From assembly GCF_021389955.1 (NCBI RefSeq), contig NZ_CP089980.1, forward strand, positions 2,475,001 through 2,539,000: 64,000 nt of DNA, given 5' to 3'. The stretch's first letter is position 1; each line of letters opens with the position of its first letter. The notes beneath the pieces are model-generated. The model was not told the origin of the DNA. It ran no database searches and saw only the letters and a list, made by a program, of their open reading frames with translations. The position numbers and the translations under genes were made by a program. Positions 54,230 to 64,000 of this stretch are shown here, one piece after another. Source of the DNA: Fulvivirga maritima (GTDB lineage Bacteria; Bacteroidota; Bacteroidia; Cytophagales; Cyclobacteriaceae).

Positions 54230-55543
54230 ATGAAGAAGTTTTTCACTACAATACGGAATATATTCGCAATAGAAGATCTTAGAGTAAGAATTCTAAATAC
54301 TATCGGTTTTCTGATAGTATTTAGACTCGGATCATATATTGTGTTACCTGGTGTTGATACTGATGCTTTAGGAGCTGGTCCTCAAGGTGGTATATTTGAT
54401 TTATTAAATACTTTCCTAGGAGGTTCTTTTAAGAGATCATCAATTTTCGCGCTAGGTATAATGCCTTATATCTCGGCATCAATTGTTATTCAGCTATTAA
54501 CAGTGGCTGTTCCGTATTTTCAGAAACTACAGAAGGAAGGTGAATCTGGGCGTAAGAGATTAACTCAGATTACTAGGGTACTTACTATTTTAATTACACT
54601 TGCTCAATCAGCAGGTTATTTGGCCACTACTATACCAGGAGAGGCTATTATGTATTCTCCATCATTCTTCCAGGTTACATCAATGATTATTTTGGTTGCT
54701 GGAACAATGTTCTGTATGTGGTTAGGTGAAAAAATTACGGACAAAGGAATTGGTAATGGTATATCGATGTTAATTATGATCGGTATCATTTCAAGATTAC
54801 CAGGATCTTTGCTTAACGAAATGCTTGATAGAGGTATGAGTGGAGCATTGATGTTTGTACTTGAAATTGTTGCCTTATTCTTTATAGTAGTGGGCGTTGT
54901 AGCATTAACACAAGCTACTAGAAGAATACCGATTCAATACGCAAAACAAGTTATAGGTAATAAATTATACGGTGGTAAAAGGGATTACATTCCTTTGAAA
55001 ATTAATGCCTCAGGTGTTATGCCTATCATCTTTGCTCAAGCATTGATGTTTATACCGCCTTTAATTGCTGGTATATGGAAGGAAAGTGAAGTGGGGTCTT
55101 ATATAGGGTCTACCTTCTCAAATCCATATTCATGGCAGTACAATTTATTGTTCGGTTTATTAATATTGATATTTACTTTCTTTTATACAGCAATTACGGT
55201 TAATCCGAATGATATAGCTGATAATTTGAAAAGAAATGGCGGGTTCATACCAGGTATAAAGCCAGGAAAACAAACTTCTGATTTTATAGATGAGGTTTTA
55301 ACCCGAATAACATTACCCGGTTCAATCTTTTTAGCTATAGTAGCTATACTTCCGGCATTTGCTGTTCAAGCAGGAGTAAGCGCCAATTTCTCTCAGTTTT
55401 ATGGAGGTACTTCTCTTTTGATTATGGTGGGTGTTATCTTAGACACTCTTCAGCAAATTGAAAGTTACTTACTAATGAGACATTATGAGGGAATGATGAA
55501 GTCTGGAAAAGTGAAAGGTAGATCTCAAACAGTAGCAGCATAG
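54230..55543 (+). CDS. secY: Protein translocase subunit SecY
   Basis: The 437-residue, ten-helix channel of the Sec translocon shows ISASIVIQLLTVAVPYFQKLQKEGESGRKRL (signature region), GIGNGISMLIMIGI, NASGVMPIIFAQ, the cytosolic loop with PNDIADNLKRNGGFIPGIKPGK, and the C-terminal DTLQQIESYLLMRHYEG. It is co-transcribed with ribosomal genes as in most bacteria. No adk gene lies between secY and map. Confidence 0.98.
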   Translation: MKKFFTTIRNIFAIEDLRVRILNTIGFLIVFRLGSYIVLPGVDTDALGAGPQGGIFDLLNTFLGGSFKRSSIFALGIMPYISASIVIQLLTVAVPYFQKLQKEGESGRKRLTQITRVLTILITLAQSAGYLATTIPGEAIMYSPSFFQVTSMIILVAGTMFCMWLGEKITDKGIGNGISMLIMIGIISRLPGSLLNEMLDRGMSGALMFVLEIVALFFIVVGVVALTQATRRIPIQYAKQVIGNKLYGGKRDYIPLKINASGVMPIIFAQALMFIPPLIAGIWKESEVGSYIGSTFSNPYSWQYNLLFGLLILIFTFFYTAITVNPNDIADNLKRNGGFIPGIKPGKQTSDFIDEVLTRITLPGSIFLAIVAILPAFAVQAGVSANFSQFYGGTSLLIMVGVILDTLQQIESYLLMRHYEGMMKSGKVKGRSQTVAA

Positions 55544-55549
55544 CTATAA

Positions 55550-56323
55550 ATGGTATATTACAAAACTCGAGAAGAGGTTGAATTAATAAAAGAAAGTGCC
55601 CTTATATTAGGTAAGGCGCACGGAGAAGTAGCCAAAGCTATTAAGCCAGGAGTAAAGACTATAGAGCTTGATAAGATAGCTGAGGAGTTTATAAGAGATA
55701 ATGGAGGTGTACCTTCATTTAAGAATTATAACGGCTTCCCTTCTTCATTATGTATTTCTGTTAATGAAGATGTAGTGCACGGGTTTCCCGGAGACTATGA
55801 ATTGAAAGATGGAGATATAATATCTGTAGATGGGGGAGTTTTTTATAAAGGTTTTCATAGTGATTCCGCTTATACTTATCCAATAGGAGAAGTAGATGAA
55901 GAAGTAATAAAACTTTTAAAGCGTACTAAGGAATCTCTTTATAAAGGTATTGAAAAAGCTGTATTTGGAAATAGAATAGGTGATGTAGCCTACGCTATTC
56001 AGGAGCATGTAGAGGCTTTCGGATATGGAGTAGTTAGAGAATTGGTAGGACATGGAGTAGGAAAAGATTTACATGAAAGTCCAGAAGTACCTAACTATGG
56101 TAAAAGAGGCAAAGGGCCAAAGTTGAAAGAAGGTCTTGTGATTGCAATTGAGCCCATGGTTAATTTGGGGACTCGAAATGTAGTACAAGAATCAGATGGT
56201 TGGACCATAAGAACTGCCGATAGAAAACCTTCAGCTCATTATGAGCATACAGTGGCAATATTTAAAGAAGGAACTGAGGTCTTAACGACCCATAAGTTTA
56301 TAGAAGAAAACTTTAATTTTTAA
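55550..56323 (+). CDS. map: Methionine aminopeptidase type I
   Basis: The 257-residue metalloenzyme removes the initiator Met from new proteins. The metal ligands lie in ISVDGGVFYKGFHSDSAYTY (Asp pair), GHGVGKDLHESPEVPNYG (His), IEPMVN (Glu) and HYEHTVAI (Glu). The substrate His region is CISVNEDVVHGFPG. It is placed between secY and infA. Confidence 0.97.
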   Translation: MVYYKTREEVELIKESALILGKAHGEVAKAIKPGVKTIELDKIAEEFIRDNGGVPSFKNYNGFPSSLCISVNEDVVHGFPGDYELKDGDIISVDGGVFYKGFHSDSAYTYPIGEVDEEVIKLLKRTKESLYKGIEKAVFGNRIGDVAYAIQEHVEAFGYGVVRELVGHGVGKDLHESPEVPNYGKRGKGPKLKEGLVIAIEPMVNLGTRNVVQESDGWTIRTADRKPSAHYEHTVAIFKEGTEVLTTHKFIEENFNF

Positions 56324-56326
56324 TAT

Positions 56327-56545
56327 ATGGCAAAGCAGAAATCTATAGAGCAAGATGGCACGATTACCGAAGCGTTGTCCAATGCTATGTTCAGAGTAGA
56401 ATTGGAAAATGCTCACGAGGTAATAGCTCATATCTCTGGAAAGATGCGTATGAACTATATTAAGATTTTACCCGGTGACAGGGTTAAATTAGAAATGTCA
56501 CCATATGATTTGACAAAAGGACGAATTGTTTATCGATATAAATAA
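56327..56545 (+). CDS. infA: Translation initiation factor IF-1
   Basis: The 72-residue OB-fold IF-1 occludes the A site during initiation. [39 protein letters not shown] and [15 protein letters not shown] are the family signature, all present. It begins 3 bases after map. Confidence 0.98.
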   Translation: MAKQKSIEQDGTITEALSNAMFRVELENAHEVIAHISGKMRMNYIKILPGDRVKLEMSPYDLTKGRIVYRYK

Positions 56546-56550
56546 GAGAC

Positions 56551-56667
56551 ATGAAAGTTAAAGCGTCAGTAAAGAAGCGTAGCGCTGATTGTAAGATAAT
56601 CAGAAGAAAAGGAAAGGTTTACGTGATCAACAAAAAAAATCCTAGGTTTAAACAAAGACAAGGCTAA
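56551..56667 (+). CDS. rpmJ: 50S ribosomal protein L36
   Basis: This very short gene encodes 38 residues, from ATG 56551 to TAA 56665-56667. The protein reads [20 protein letters not shown], then [19 protein letters not shown]. It is L36 of the type with reduced zinc ligands: Cys14 is kept, but the usual later Cys/His ligands (RRKGRVYVICxxNPRHKQRQ) are changed to Asn and Phe ([11 protein letters not shown]). It lies between infA (5-base gap) and rpsM (3-base gap), the conserved place. Confidence 0.96.
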   Translation: MKVKASVKKRSADCKIIRRKGKVYVINKKNPRFKQRQG

Positions 56668-56670
56668 GCT

Positions 56671-57048
56671 ATGGCAAGAATTGCAGGAGTAGACATCCCA
56701 GATAACAAAAGAGGTGTAATCGCCCTTACCTATATATTTGGTGTAGGTAAAAGTAGTGCTCAGAGAATATTGACTGAGGCTGGAATTGATTGGGACAAAA
56801 AGGCACAAGATTGGACAGACGACGAGTCAACTGCCATCCGAAACATTATAAGTGAAAACTTTAAAGTAGAGGGTGTATTGAAATCAGAGGTTCAAATGAG
56901 CATTAAGCGATTAATGGACATTGGATGTTATAGAGGGTTAAGACATAGAAAGAGTCTACCTGTAAGAGGACAAAGGACTAAGAACAATTCCAGAACCAGG
57001 AAAGGAAAGAGAAAGACTGTAGCCAATAAGAAGAAGGCGACTAAATAA
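56671..57048 (+). CDS. rpsM: 30S ribosomal protein S13
   Basis: The 125-residue S13 of the subunit head begins [26 protein letters not shown] and ends with [33 protein letters not shown]. It contacts tRNA in the P site and bridges to L5. It heads the alpha-type gene set. Confidence 0.98.
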   Translation: MARIAGVDIPDNKRGVIALTYIFGVGKSSAQRILTEAGIDWDKKAQDWTDDESTAIRNIISENFKVEGVLKSEVQMSIKRLMDIGCYRGLRHRKSLPVRGQRTKNNSRTRKGKRKTVANKKKATK

Positions 57049-57092
57049 TAAATAAAGTTATAAGGTACTAACCGAATAACCAAAAGAATACA

Positions 57093-57485
57093 ATGGCACA
57101 AAAAAGAAAAGATAAAGCAAAAAAGCGTGTAGTTGCTGTGGAGGCGATTGGCCAAGCACACATCAAGGCTTCTTTCAATAACATAATTATCTCTTTGACT
57201 AACACTACAGGTCAGGTAATTTCATGGGCTTCAGCTGGTAAAATGGGATTCAAAGGTTCTAAAAAGAATACTCCTTATGCAGCTCAAATGGCAGCTCAAG
57301 ATTGTGCACAAAAGGCATACGATCTTGGGTTAAGAAAAGTGGAAGTTTTTGTTAAAGGACCTGGAGCAGGTAGAGAATCAGCTATCAGGACTATCCAAAA
57401 TTCTGGTATCGAAATCACCACTATTAAAGATGTGACTCCATTACCTCATAATGGATGTAGACCACCAAAAAGAAGAAGAGTATAA
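57093..57485 (+). CDS. rpsK: 30S ribosomal protein S11
   Basis: The 130-residue platform protein S11 shows [68 protein letters not shown] and [18 protein letters not shown], all canonical. Confidence 0.98.
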   Translation: MAQKRKDKAKKRVVAVEAIGQAHIKASFNNIIISLTNTTGQVISWASAGKMGFKGSKKNTPYAAQMAAQDCAQKAYDLGLRKVEVFVKGPGAGRESAIRTIQNSGIEITTIKDVTPLPHNGCRPPKRRRV

Positions 57486-57507
57486 CATTTCTAAAGAATA
57501 GTATATA

Positions 57508-58113
57508 ATGGCAAGATATAGAGGTCCAAAGACAAAAATAGCCAGACGCTTTAATGAGCCTATTTTCGGCCCAAGCAAGGCATTGCAAAAGAAAAGTTAT
57601 CCTCCAGGTCAGCATGGACGTGGAAGAAGACGTAAGCAATCTGAATATGCCATCCAGTTGATGGAGAAGCAAAAGGCCAAATATACCTATGGTGTGTTGG
57701 AGAAGCAATTTGCTAATCTTTTCGATAAGGCTTCAAGAAAGTCAGGTATTACAGGTGAAGTTTTACTTCAATTACTGGAAACCAGGCTTGATAATACTGT
57801 GTTCCGTTTAGGAATAGCTCCTACAAGAAGAGCTGCCAGACAACTTGTGCTTCATAAGCATATTGTTGTGAATGGTGAGGTTGTAAATATACCATCTGTG
57901 GCTATTAAGCCTGGTGATACTGTAGGTGTTCGTGAGAGATCTAAATCTTTGGAGGCTATCACTGACAGTTTAGCTACACATGGAGTAAAGAGATTCCCTT
58001 GGTTAGAATGGGAGGGTAGTGAAATGGTAGGTAAATTAGTAACTTTACCACAAAGGGATGAAATACCTGAGAATATCAACGAACAATTAATCGTTGAACT
58101 TTACTCTAAGTAA
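57508..58113 (+). CDS. rpsD: 30S ribosomal protein S4
   Basis: The 201-residue S4 is a primary 16S-binding protein with a C-terminal S4 RNA-binding domain ([37 protein letters not shown]). The N-terminal zinc cysteines of some S4 proteins are missing, so it is a zinc-free form. In enterobacteria S4 represses the alpha operon; a strong hairpin lies between this gene and rpoA. Confidence 0.97.
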   Translation: MARYRGPKTKIARRFNEPIFGPSKALQKKSYPPGQHGRGRRRKQSEYAIQLMEKQKAKYTYGVLEKQFANLFDKASRKSGITGEVLLQLLETRLDNTVFRLGIAPTRRAARQLVLHKHIVVNGEVVNIPSVAIKPGDTVGVRERSKSLEAITDSLATHGVKRFPWLEWEGSEMVGKLVTLPQRDEIPENINEQLIVELYSK

Positions 58114-58134
58114 TTTATAACTTAATAATATTAT

Positions 58135-58161
58135 TAGCCTTACTACTTGGTAGTAAGGCTA
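58135..58161 (+). promoter_or_regulatory. Perfect 12-bp hairpin between rpsD and rpoA
   Basis: TAGCCTTACTAC (58135-58146) and GTAGTAAGGCTA (58150-58161) form a perfect 12-bp stem with a 3-base loop TTG. No T run follows, so it is not a plain terminator. It lies 21 bases before the rpoA ATG and could attenuate transcription, be an RNA-processing site, or adjust rpoA translation relative to the ribosomal genes. Confidence 0.72.
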
Positions 58162-58182
58162 TAACTATAAAAGCAAAAACCT

Positions 58183-59172
58183 ATGTCAATTTTAGCATTT
58201 CAAATGCCTGACAAAGTCGTAATGGAAAAAGCAGATGATTTCCACGGCTTATTTACTTTTAAACCATTAGAAAAAGGGTATGGGGTTACCATAGGTAACG
58301 CTTTGAGAAGAATATTACTTTCTTCATTGGAAGGTCATGCTATCACAGGAATTAAAATACCTGGTGTATTACATGAGTTTTCTACTATTGAGGGCGTTGT
58401 AGAGGATGTTTCAGAGATTATCTTAAATCTTAAGATGGTTAGATTTAAGAAAATAGGTGAGTCTTTTGATAATAAAATAACAATAGCCATAAAGGGACAA
58501 AAGGAATTTACGGCTGGTGATATTGCCAAGAGTACATCTGCTTTTGAAGTGTTAAATCCTGATTTGGTAATTTGTAATCTTGACGAATCAGTAGATATTG
58601 AGGTAGAATTGAATGTGGAGAAAGGTAGAGGATACTTGCCTGCTGAGGAAAATAAACCATCAGAACAAGTATTTGGATACATTCCAATTGATGCCATATT
58701 TACGCCTATCAAGAACGTTAAATATAGTATCGAAAATACAAGGGTAGAACAAAAAACTGACTATGAGCAGCTTGTGCTTGACATAGAAACAGATGGTTCT
58801 ATTCACCCAGAAAAGGCTTTGGAAGGAGCCGCTCACATACTTATTCAGCACTTCATGCTGTTCTCAGATAAGTCAATAGAGCTTGAGACAGATAAAGGAG
58901 GAGAAATTGAGCAAGTTGATGAGGAAATGCTTCACATGAGAAAGCTTCTCAAAACTCCATTGAATGATCTTGATCTGTCTGTAAGAGCATATAATTGCTT
59001 GAAAGCTGCAGATGTGAAAACATTAGGAGACTTAGTTAAGCTTGAAATTTCTGACATGATGAAATTCAGAAATTTCGGTAAAAAATCATTAGCTGAATTA
59101 GAACAGTTGGTTCAGGATAAGAACCTTACTTTTGGAATGGATCTATCCAAGTATAAACTTGAAGAAGAATAA
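58183..59172 (+). CDS. rpoA: RNA polymerase subunit alpha
   Basis: The 329-residue alpha subunit has the assembly domain (about 1-230; [28 protein letters not shown]) and the C-terminal promoter-contact domain (about 245-320; [38 protein letters not shown]). Length is normal. It is followed by rplQ after 5 bases. Confidence 0.98.
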   Translation: MSILAFQMPDKVVMEKADDFHGLFTFKPLEKGYGVTIGNALRRILLSSLEGHAITGIKIPGVLHEFSTIEGVVEDVSEIILNLKMVRFKKIGESFDNKITIAIKGQKEFTAGDIAKSTSAFEVLNPDLVICNLDESVDIEVELNVEKGRGYLPAEENKPSEQVFGYIPIDAIFTPIKNVKYSIENTRVEQKTDYEQLVLDIETDGSIHPEKALEGAAHILIQHFMLFSDKSIELETDKGGEIEQVDEEMLHMRKLLKTPLNDLDLSVRAYNCLKAADVKTLGDLVKLEISDMMKFRNFGKKSLAELEQLVQDKNLTFGMDLSKYKLEEE

Positions 59173-59177
59173 TTAAA

Positions 59178-59711
59178 ATGAGACACGGGAAAAAATTTAA
59201 TCACTTAGGTAGAACAGCTCCTCATAGAAAGGCAATGCTTTCTAACATGGCTGCTTCTTTGATTATAAACAAAAGGATAACAACTACGGTAGCTAAAGCT
59301 AAAGCGCTTAGAAAGTACGTAGAGCCTTTAATTACCAGAGCTAAAGCTGATACTACTCACTCTAGAAGAATGGTATTCTCTTATCTAAATGATAAGCAGT
59401 CTGTAAAAATGTTATTTGACGAAGTAGCTGAAAAGATAGCAGACAGACCAGGCGGATATACTAGAATACTTAAAACTGGAAATAGACTTGGTGATAATGC
59501 TGATATGTGTATCATCGAATTAGTTGATTATAACGAATTGTTATTACAAGGAGATAAGCCAGCTAAGTCTAAAACTAGAAGAAGTAGAAGAGGTGGAAAG
59601 AGTAGTACTGCTGAAACTCCAAAAGCAGAAGCTACGGCAGAAACTAAAACTGAAGAGCCAAAAGCTCAGGACGAAGCTTCTGAAGAATCTACTGATGAAA
59701 AGAAAGATTGA
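59178..59711 (+). CDS. rplQ: 50S ribosomal protein L17 with extended tail
   Basis: The core (about 1-120) begins [25 protein letters not shown] and has the standard RIYKTLRTGxR-like [23 protein letters not shown]. About 45 residues rich in Lys, Ala, Glu and Thr ([19 protein letters not shown]) extend the C-terminus beyond the E. coli L17, a frequent Bacteroidota feature; 177 residues in all. It ends the operon, and a 12-bp terminator follows. Confidence 0.97.
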   Translation: MRHGKKFNHLGRTAPHRKAMLSNMAASLIINKRITTTVAKAKALRKYVEPLITRAKADTTHSRRMVFSYLNDKQSVKMLFDEVAEKIADRPGGYTRILKTGNRLGDNADMCIIELVDYNELLLQGDKPAKSKTRRSRRGGKSSTAETPKAEATAETKTEEPKAQDEASEESTDEKKD

Positions 59712-59746
59712 TAAGATATCATCGTTGAAAAAAGTTTATAAAAAAG

Positions 59747-59785
59747 AAGGGATTAGATTTTTATCTAATCCCTTTTTTTATTTTT
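59747..59785 (+). terminator. Terminator of the ribosomal operon
   Basis: AAGGGATTAGAT (59747-59758) and ATCTAATCCCTT (59763-59774) form a perfect 12-bp stem with loop TTTT, followed by a T-rich tail (59773-59785). It marks the end of the rplC-rplQ transcript. Confidence 0.95.
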
Positions 59786-59786
59786 G
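59779..59786 (+). promoter_or_regulatory. Candidate -7 element for carA
   Basis: TATTTTTG matches TAnnTTTG and lies 22 bases before the carA ATG, inside the T tail of the rplQ terminator. No -33 TTTG is present, and a T-rich tail makes chance matches likely, so confidence is low. Confidence 0.3.
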
Positions 59787-59807
59787 TAACTGTAAATCTA
59801 GAGAGTA

Positions 59808-60914
59808 ATGAAACTACAAAAACGAGAAAAAGCCTATTTATTATTAGCCGATGGGATGGTGTTTGAAGGAACAGCCATTGGAAAAAAGGGCACTCGCGGA
59901 GGAGAAATCTGCTTTAATACAGGAATGACGGGGTATCAAGAGATATATAGTGACCCGTCGTACTACGGTCAAATTATTGTTAATACTAATAGCCATATTG
60001 GTAACTACGGAACTATTGAGGAAGAACAAGAATCTAATGGAGCAAAAATTAGTGGAATAGTTGTTAATGACTATTCATACTTATTTAGTAGAAAGACTGC
60101 AGAGGGGAGCTTGCAGGAGTATTTAGAGAAAAATGAAGTTGTTGGTATAGCTGATATAGATACTCGCATGCTGGTTAGGCATATTAGAAATAAGGGAGCT
60201 ATGAATGCCATTATTTCATCGGAGCTTTCTGGAGATGCATTGCAAAATGAGCTAGACAAGGTACCTTCTATGGCAGGATTGGAACTTTCATCACTAGTTA
60301 GCACTAAGGAACCTTATTATGAAGGTGATGAAAATAGTGAAATTAAAGTAGCTGTGCTTGATCTGGGAATTAAGAAAAACATACTCAGAAACTTATGTAG
60401 TAGAGGTATTTATTGTAAGGTTTTTCCAGCAAAAACTTCTTTTGAAGAGATGCAAGAATGGGGTGCAGATGGATATTTTATATCCAATGGCCCAGGAGAT
60501 CCTTCGGCAATGCCTTATGCTGTAGAAACTGTAAAGAAAATAATGGATAAGGATGTTCCTCTTTTCGGAATATGCTTAGGCCATCAGATTATGGCAATTG
60601 CTTGTGGTATATCTACTTATAAGATGCATCATGGGCATAGAGGGTTGAACCACCCTATTAAAAACGTGAAGAGCGGTTTGAGTGAAATAACTTCTCAAAA
60701 CCATGGTTTTGCTATCAGTGAGAAGGATGTTGAAAATTCAGAATTGGTAGAGGCGACACATATACATCTAAACGACAAAACTATTGCGGGAATTAAAGTG
60801 AAGGGTAAGAAAGCTTTTTGCGTTCAGTATCACCCGGAATCTTCACCGGGTCCACATGACTCAAGATACCTATTTGATCAGTTTATAGAATTGATCAGAG
60901 AAAGTAAAAGTTAA
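59808..60914 (+). CDS. carA: Carbamoyl-phosphate synthase small subunit
   Basis: The 368-residue glutaminase subunit feeds ammonia to CarB for arginine and pyrimidine synthesis. The N-terminal CPSase domain (about 1-150) has FNTGMTGYQEIYSDPSYYGQI. The class I GATase domain has ISNGPGDPSAMPYA, the nucleophile Cys in FGICLGHQ, and the His/Glu pair in CVQYHPESSPGPHDS. carB is not beside it; eno follows after 30 bases. The N-terminus could begin at the second Met-free stretch only by leaving the domain incomplete, so the ATG at 59808 is kept. Confidence 0.96.
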   Translation: MKLQKREKAYLLLADGMVFEGTAIGKKGTRGGEICFNTGMTGYQEIYSDPSYYGQIIVNTNSHIGNYGTIEEEQESNGAKISGIVVNDYSYLFSRKTAEGSLQEYLEKNEVVGIADIDTRMLVRHIRNKGAMNAIISSELSGDALQNELDKVPSMAGLELSSLVSTKEPYYEGDENSEIKVAVLDLGIKKNILRNLCSRGIYCKVFPAKTSFEEMQEWGADGYFISNGPGDPSAMPYAVETVKKIMDKDVPLFGICLGHQIMAIACGISTYKMHHGHRGLNHPIKNVKSGLSEITSQNHGFAISEKDVENSELVEATHIHLNDKTIAGIKVKGKKAFCVQYHPESSPGPHDSRYLFDQFIELIRESKS

Positions 60915-60938
60915 ATATATATTTTAATTGAAAATTAA

Positions 60939-62231
<1,293 letters not shown>

Positions 62232-62235
62232 ACTC

Positions 62236-62265
62236 AAAAGCCCCATGAGTTGGGGCTTTTTTTTT
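62236..62265 (+). terminator. Terminator of eno
   Basis: AAAAGCCCC (62236-62244) and GGGGCTTTT (62252-62260) form a 9-bp stem with a 7-base loop, followed by a run of T to 62265. It lies 5 bases after the eno stop. Confidence 0.96.
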
Positions 62266-62307
62266 ATCCTTACTTTTTAATATCTTAATATACTAAAGAG
62301 TTATACT

Positions 62308-62598
62308 ATGAAACTTCCTAAGTTCACTAAAAGCTTTTATTTTTTATTTAGTTTATTCTTCTTGGTCTGGATGCTTTTTATTGATGCAAATGATCTTATT
62401 ACTCAATTTCAATTAAAAAGCCAGAAAGACAATTTGGAAGATGAAAAGGCGTATTATCTGGAAAAAATAGAAGAAGTGAAAAAGGATAGACAAGAGCTGC
62501 TGAGCAATGATGAGCTACTGGAGAAGTTCGCACGTGAAAAGTACTTCATGAAGAAGGAATCTGAAGATTTGTTTGTAATAGTAGAAGAAGAGGAATGA
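62308..62598 (+). CDS. DivIC/FtsB-like septum formation protein
   Basis: The 96-residue protein has one membrane helix (about 11-29, FYFLFSLFFLVWMLFI) and a following coiled coil (about 40-70, KSQKDNLEDEKAYYLEKIEEVKKDR), then the FARE/KYFMKKESEDLFVI stretch typical of FtsB/DivIC, with ERARYxMxKxGEDVFVI-like wording. It would link FtsL and FtsQ in the divisome. Location after eno is common for ftsB in many bacteria. The stop overlaps the next gene by 4 bases. Confidence 0.87.
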   Translation: MKLPKFTKSFYFLFSLFFLVWMLFIDANDLITQFQLKSQKDNLEDEKAYYLEKIEEVKKDRQELLSNDELLEKFAREKYFMKKESEDLFVIVEEEE

Positions 62599-63116
62599 AA
62601 AGAATATTCACCTTTGTTGTTTTAAGTTTTTTAACTTTTGGTGCATTTGCCCAAAAACAAGTTGATTTTGAAACGGAACCTTCTTTTTGGGACCGTGTAT
62701 ACTTTGGGGGTGGACTAGGTTTTTTTTCTAATAATACACAAACCAATTTATCTGTATCACCAGTACTTGGTTATATGATCACGCCTAATCTTTCTGCAGG
62801 TGTAGGGCTTACCTATCAATATATAAAGTGGAAAAATCTCAATACTAATACTAACCTATATGGTGGAAATACTTTTGTGAGATATAATATCAATCAATTC
62901 TTTCTCCAGGGTGAGTACAATCTCATTAATTATCCTAGTTATGATTCAGACTTTCAGGATAGGGAAAACACGAGTAGGGTACTATTTGGAGGAGGAATAT
63001 CTCAACCTGTAGGTCAGAGAGCGGCCATTAATTTTATGGCCTTATACGATTTTGCTTATGACGTAAATGGTATTTATAGCTCTCCTTGGGAATTTAGAGT
63101 CTTTGTTTCATTCTAA
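62595..63116 (+). CDS. Outer-membrane beta-barrel protein, small
   Basis: The 173-residue protein has a signal peptide (MKRIFTFVVLSFLTFGAFA-Q) and alternating hydrophobic/polar strands rich in Gly, Tyr and Asn: YFGGGLGFFSNNTQTNLSVSPVLGYMITPNLSAGVGLTYQYIKW. It ends with an aromatic residue (EFRVFVSF), the signal for barrel assembly. About eight strands are likely, as in OmpX/OmpW-size porins. Function is unknown. It overlaps the DivIC-like gene by 4 bases (ATGA). Confidence 0.82.
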   Translation: MKRIFTFVVLSFLTFGAFAQKQVDFETEPSFWDRVYFGGGLGFFSNNTQTNLSVSPVLGYMITPNLSAGVGLTYQYIKWKNLNTNTNLYGGNTFVRYNINQFFLQGEYNLINYPSYDSDFQDRENTSRVLFGGGISQPVGQRAAINFMALYDFAYDVNGIYSSPWEFRVFVSF

Positions 63117-63135
63117 ATTTCGCATAGCATCTTTC

Positions 63136-64000
63136 TTAAGAAAGATGATCCTCTCTTATTTTATTTATTACTCCTTCTAAAGAAGTTTTAGAGAAGTAAA
63201 TCTTTTTTCCTAGCAGTTCCCAATCCTGATTTTCCTCCCAAATTTCGATTTCTCTGATAGTTTCGCTGGCACTAATTTTAAGATTCAGTAGACTAGGTTT
63301 TATTTTATGGGCAACTGATTTAACAGTTTTCAAATCTTTATTTTCATAAGCTGATTCCAGCTTGGAAATTTCTTCAGGAACAGTATCTACGACTGTTTGT
63401 AGCATTTTTGAAATGAAGGCCATATCACCTCTAGCCATCTCTTCTAAAATGGTGATATCATATTGAGCTTCCTCCTTTTCATTATTTGTAGTCGCATTCA
63501 CTTTAGTCATCTTTTTGCGTTTGTTAATTACTTTTAAAATTTTATTAATGAGCTTTTGCTCTTCAAATGGTTTTGATATGTAATCATCCATGCCGGCATT
63601 TAAGCACTTTTTATCTTCCCCTTTTACTGCATTGGCTGTTTGAGCAATAATTGGGATGTTTTTATCAATGTTTTCTCTGATATAGATTGCAGCATCATAG
63701 CCATTCATTATTGGCATTTGTATGTCCATCAGTATAATATCAAAAGAAGCGCTCTTAGCTGTTTTGGTGGCCTCTAAGCCATTAGATGCCTCAGTAATAC
63801 ATGCTCCATGGTTAGAGAGAATAGTTGTGGCCAGAAGCCTGTTAAATTCATTATCTTCTACTAGCAGAATGTTTAATCCGGCAAGTGGCTTTTTCATTTC
63901 TGTAGTTTGTGATACTACGGATTCAGAGCACTTTTGGATACCAATTTTTAATGGTATAGAAAATGAAATGGAAGTTCCTTCACCTTTTTTACTTTCAATT
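63136..64000 (-). CDS. Hybrid sensor histidine kinase, C-terminal part (partial)
   Basis: The frame is open from the stop at 63136 to the right edge, so the internal Met at 63897 is not the real start. At the edge the residues KKGEGTSISFSIPLKI form the G2 end of a histidine-kinase ATPase domain. A receiver domain follows, with LLVEDNEFNR, phospho-acceptor Asp in LMDIQMPIMNG, IIAQTANA and Lys in YISKPFEEQ. The last ~110 residues form an HPt domain with the phospho-His in VAHKIKPSLLNL. This is a kinase-REC-HPt phosphorelay protein; the sensor part lies outside the window. Its stop is 20 bases from the convergent barrel gene. Confidence 0.92.
   Translation of the reverse strand, partial: IESKKGEGTSISFSIPLKIGIQKCSESVVSQTTEMKKPLAGLNILLVEDNEFNRLLATTILSNHGACITEASNGLEATKTAKSASFDIILMDIQMPIMNGYDAAIYIRENIDKNIPIIAQTANAVKGEDKKCLNAGMDDYISKPFEEQKLINKILKVINKRKKMTKVNATTNNEKEEAQYDITILEEMARGDMAFISKMLQTVVDTVPEEISKLESAYENKDLKTVKSVAHKIKPSLLNLKISASETIREIEIWEENQDWELLGKKIYFSKTSLEGVINKIREDHLS

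Noticed and set aside
59524-59808. Lys-rich frame overlapping the 3' end of rplQ
   Set aside because: It is the shifted reading of the repetitive rplQ tail and runs through the terminator.

Overview
The window is chromosomal DNA from a member of the Bacteroidota, most likely a Cytophagales-type gliding or marine bacterium (Fulvivirga/Marivirga-like; the genus is a guess). The evidence is a SusC/RagA-type TonB receptor, a PorZ-like protein with a type IX secretion sorting domain, an aryl-polyene/flexirubin pigment cluster, promoters of the Bacteroidetes TTTG-N19-TAnnTTTG type, few Shine-Dalgarno sequences, and A+T-rich DNA throughout. I see no insertion sequences, prophage, CRISPR arrays, rRNA or tRNA genes.

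Layout. (1) 1-3935, minus strand: the 5' part of a SusC-like receptor, then frr, pyrH and a biotin carrier protein. (2) 4111-6754: a TPP riboswitch followed by a TonB-dependent receptor, probably for thiamin or a precursor. (3) 6822-9844: a UbiA-family prenyltransferase, purN and purH. (4) 9930-15500: the rod-shape operon mreB-mreC-mreD-mrdA-rodA, closed by a terminator. (5) 15579-21207: a hypothetical gene, a 2Fe-2S ferredoxin, thymidine kinase, porZ-like, recO and a small secreted protein. (6) 21272-45154: a roughly 24-kb pigment cluster. (7) 45237-59785: the ribosomal S10-spc-alpha gene series from rplC to rplQ, including secY, map, infA and rpoA, with a canonical promoter in front and a 12-bp terminator behind. 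(8) 59808-64000: carA, eno, a DivIC/FtsB-like gene, an outer-membrane barrel gene and, on the minus strand, the 3' part of a hybrid histidine kinase.

How the pigment genes fit together. A tyrosine ammonia-lyase-like enzyme would make p-coumarate, and a PaaK-like AMP ligase could activate it. Two carrier proteins, several ketosynthases (one frameshifted, two without a normal catalytic triad), a FabG reductase and two hot-dog dehydratases would extend it into a conjugated polyene. LpxL- and PlsC-type acyltransferases, a methyltransferase, a thioesterase, a CrtI-like oxidoreductase, a C45 amidase-family protein and a divergent flavin halogenase-like enzyme would tailor it. A LolA-like carrier, a second periplasmic protein and an MMPL transporter would move the product to the outer membrane. 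The MMPL transporter, PlsC acyltransferase and methyltransferase lie in one 1283-residue polypeptide. No DarA/DarB-type dialkylresorcinol genes are visible, so if the product is a true flexirubin the resorcinol half must be encoded elsewhere.

Points of most interest are the frameshifted ketosynthase at 28275-29424, the trifunctional fusion, the halogenase-like oxidoreductase with an intact WxWxIP motif, the TPP riboswitch on an outer-membrane receptor, a long hairpin covering the ubiA-like start codon, a 12-bp hairpin in front of rpoA, and a thymidine kinase that has lost most of its zinc cysteines. Family assignments come from reading motifs and remembered family features; no database search was run.
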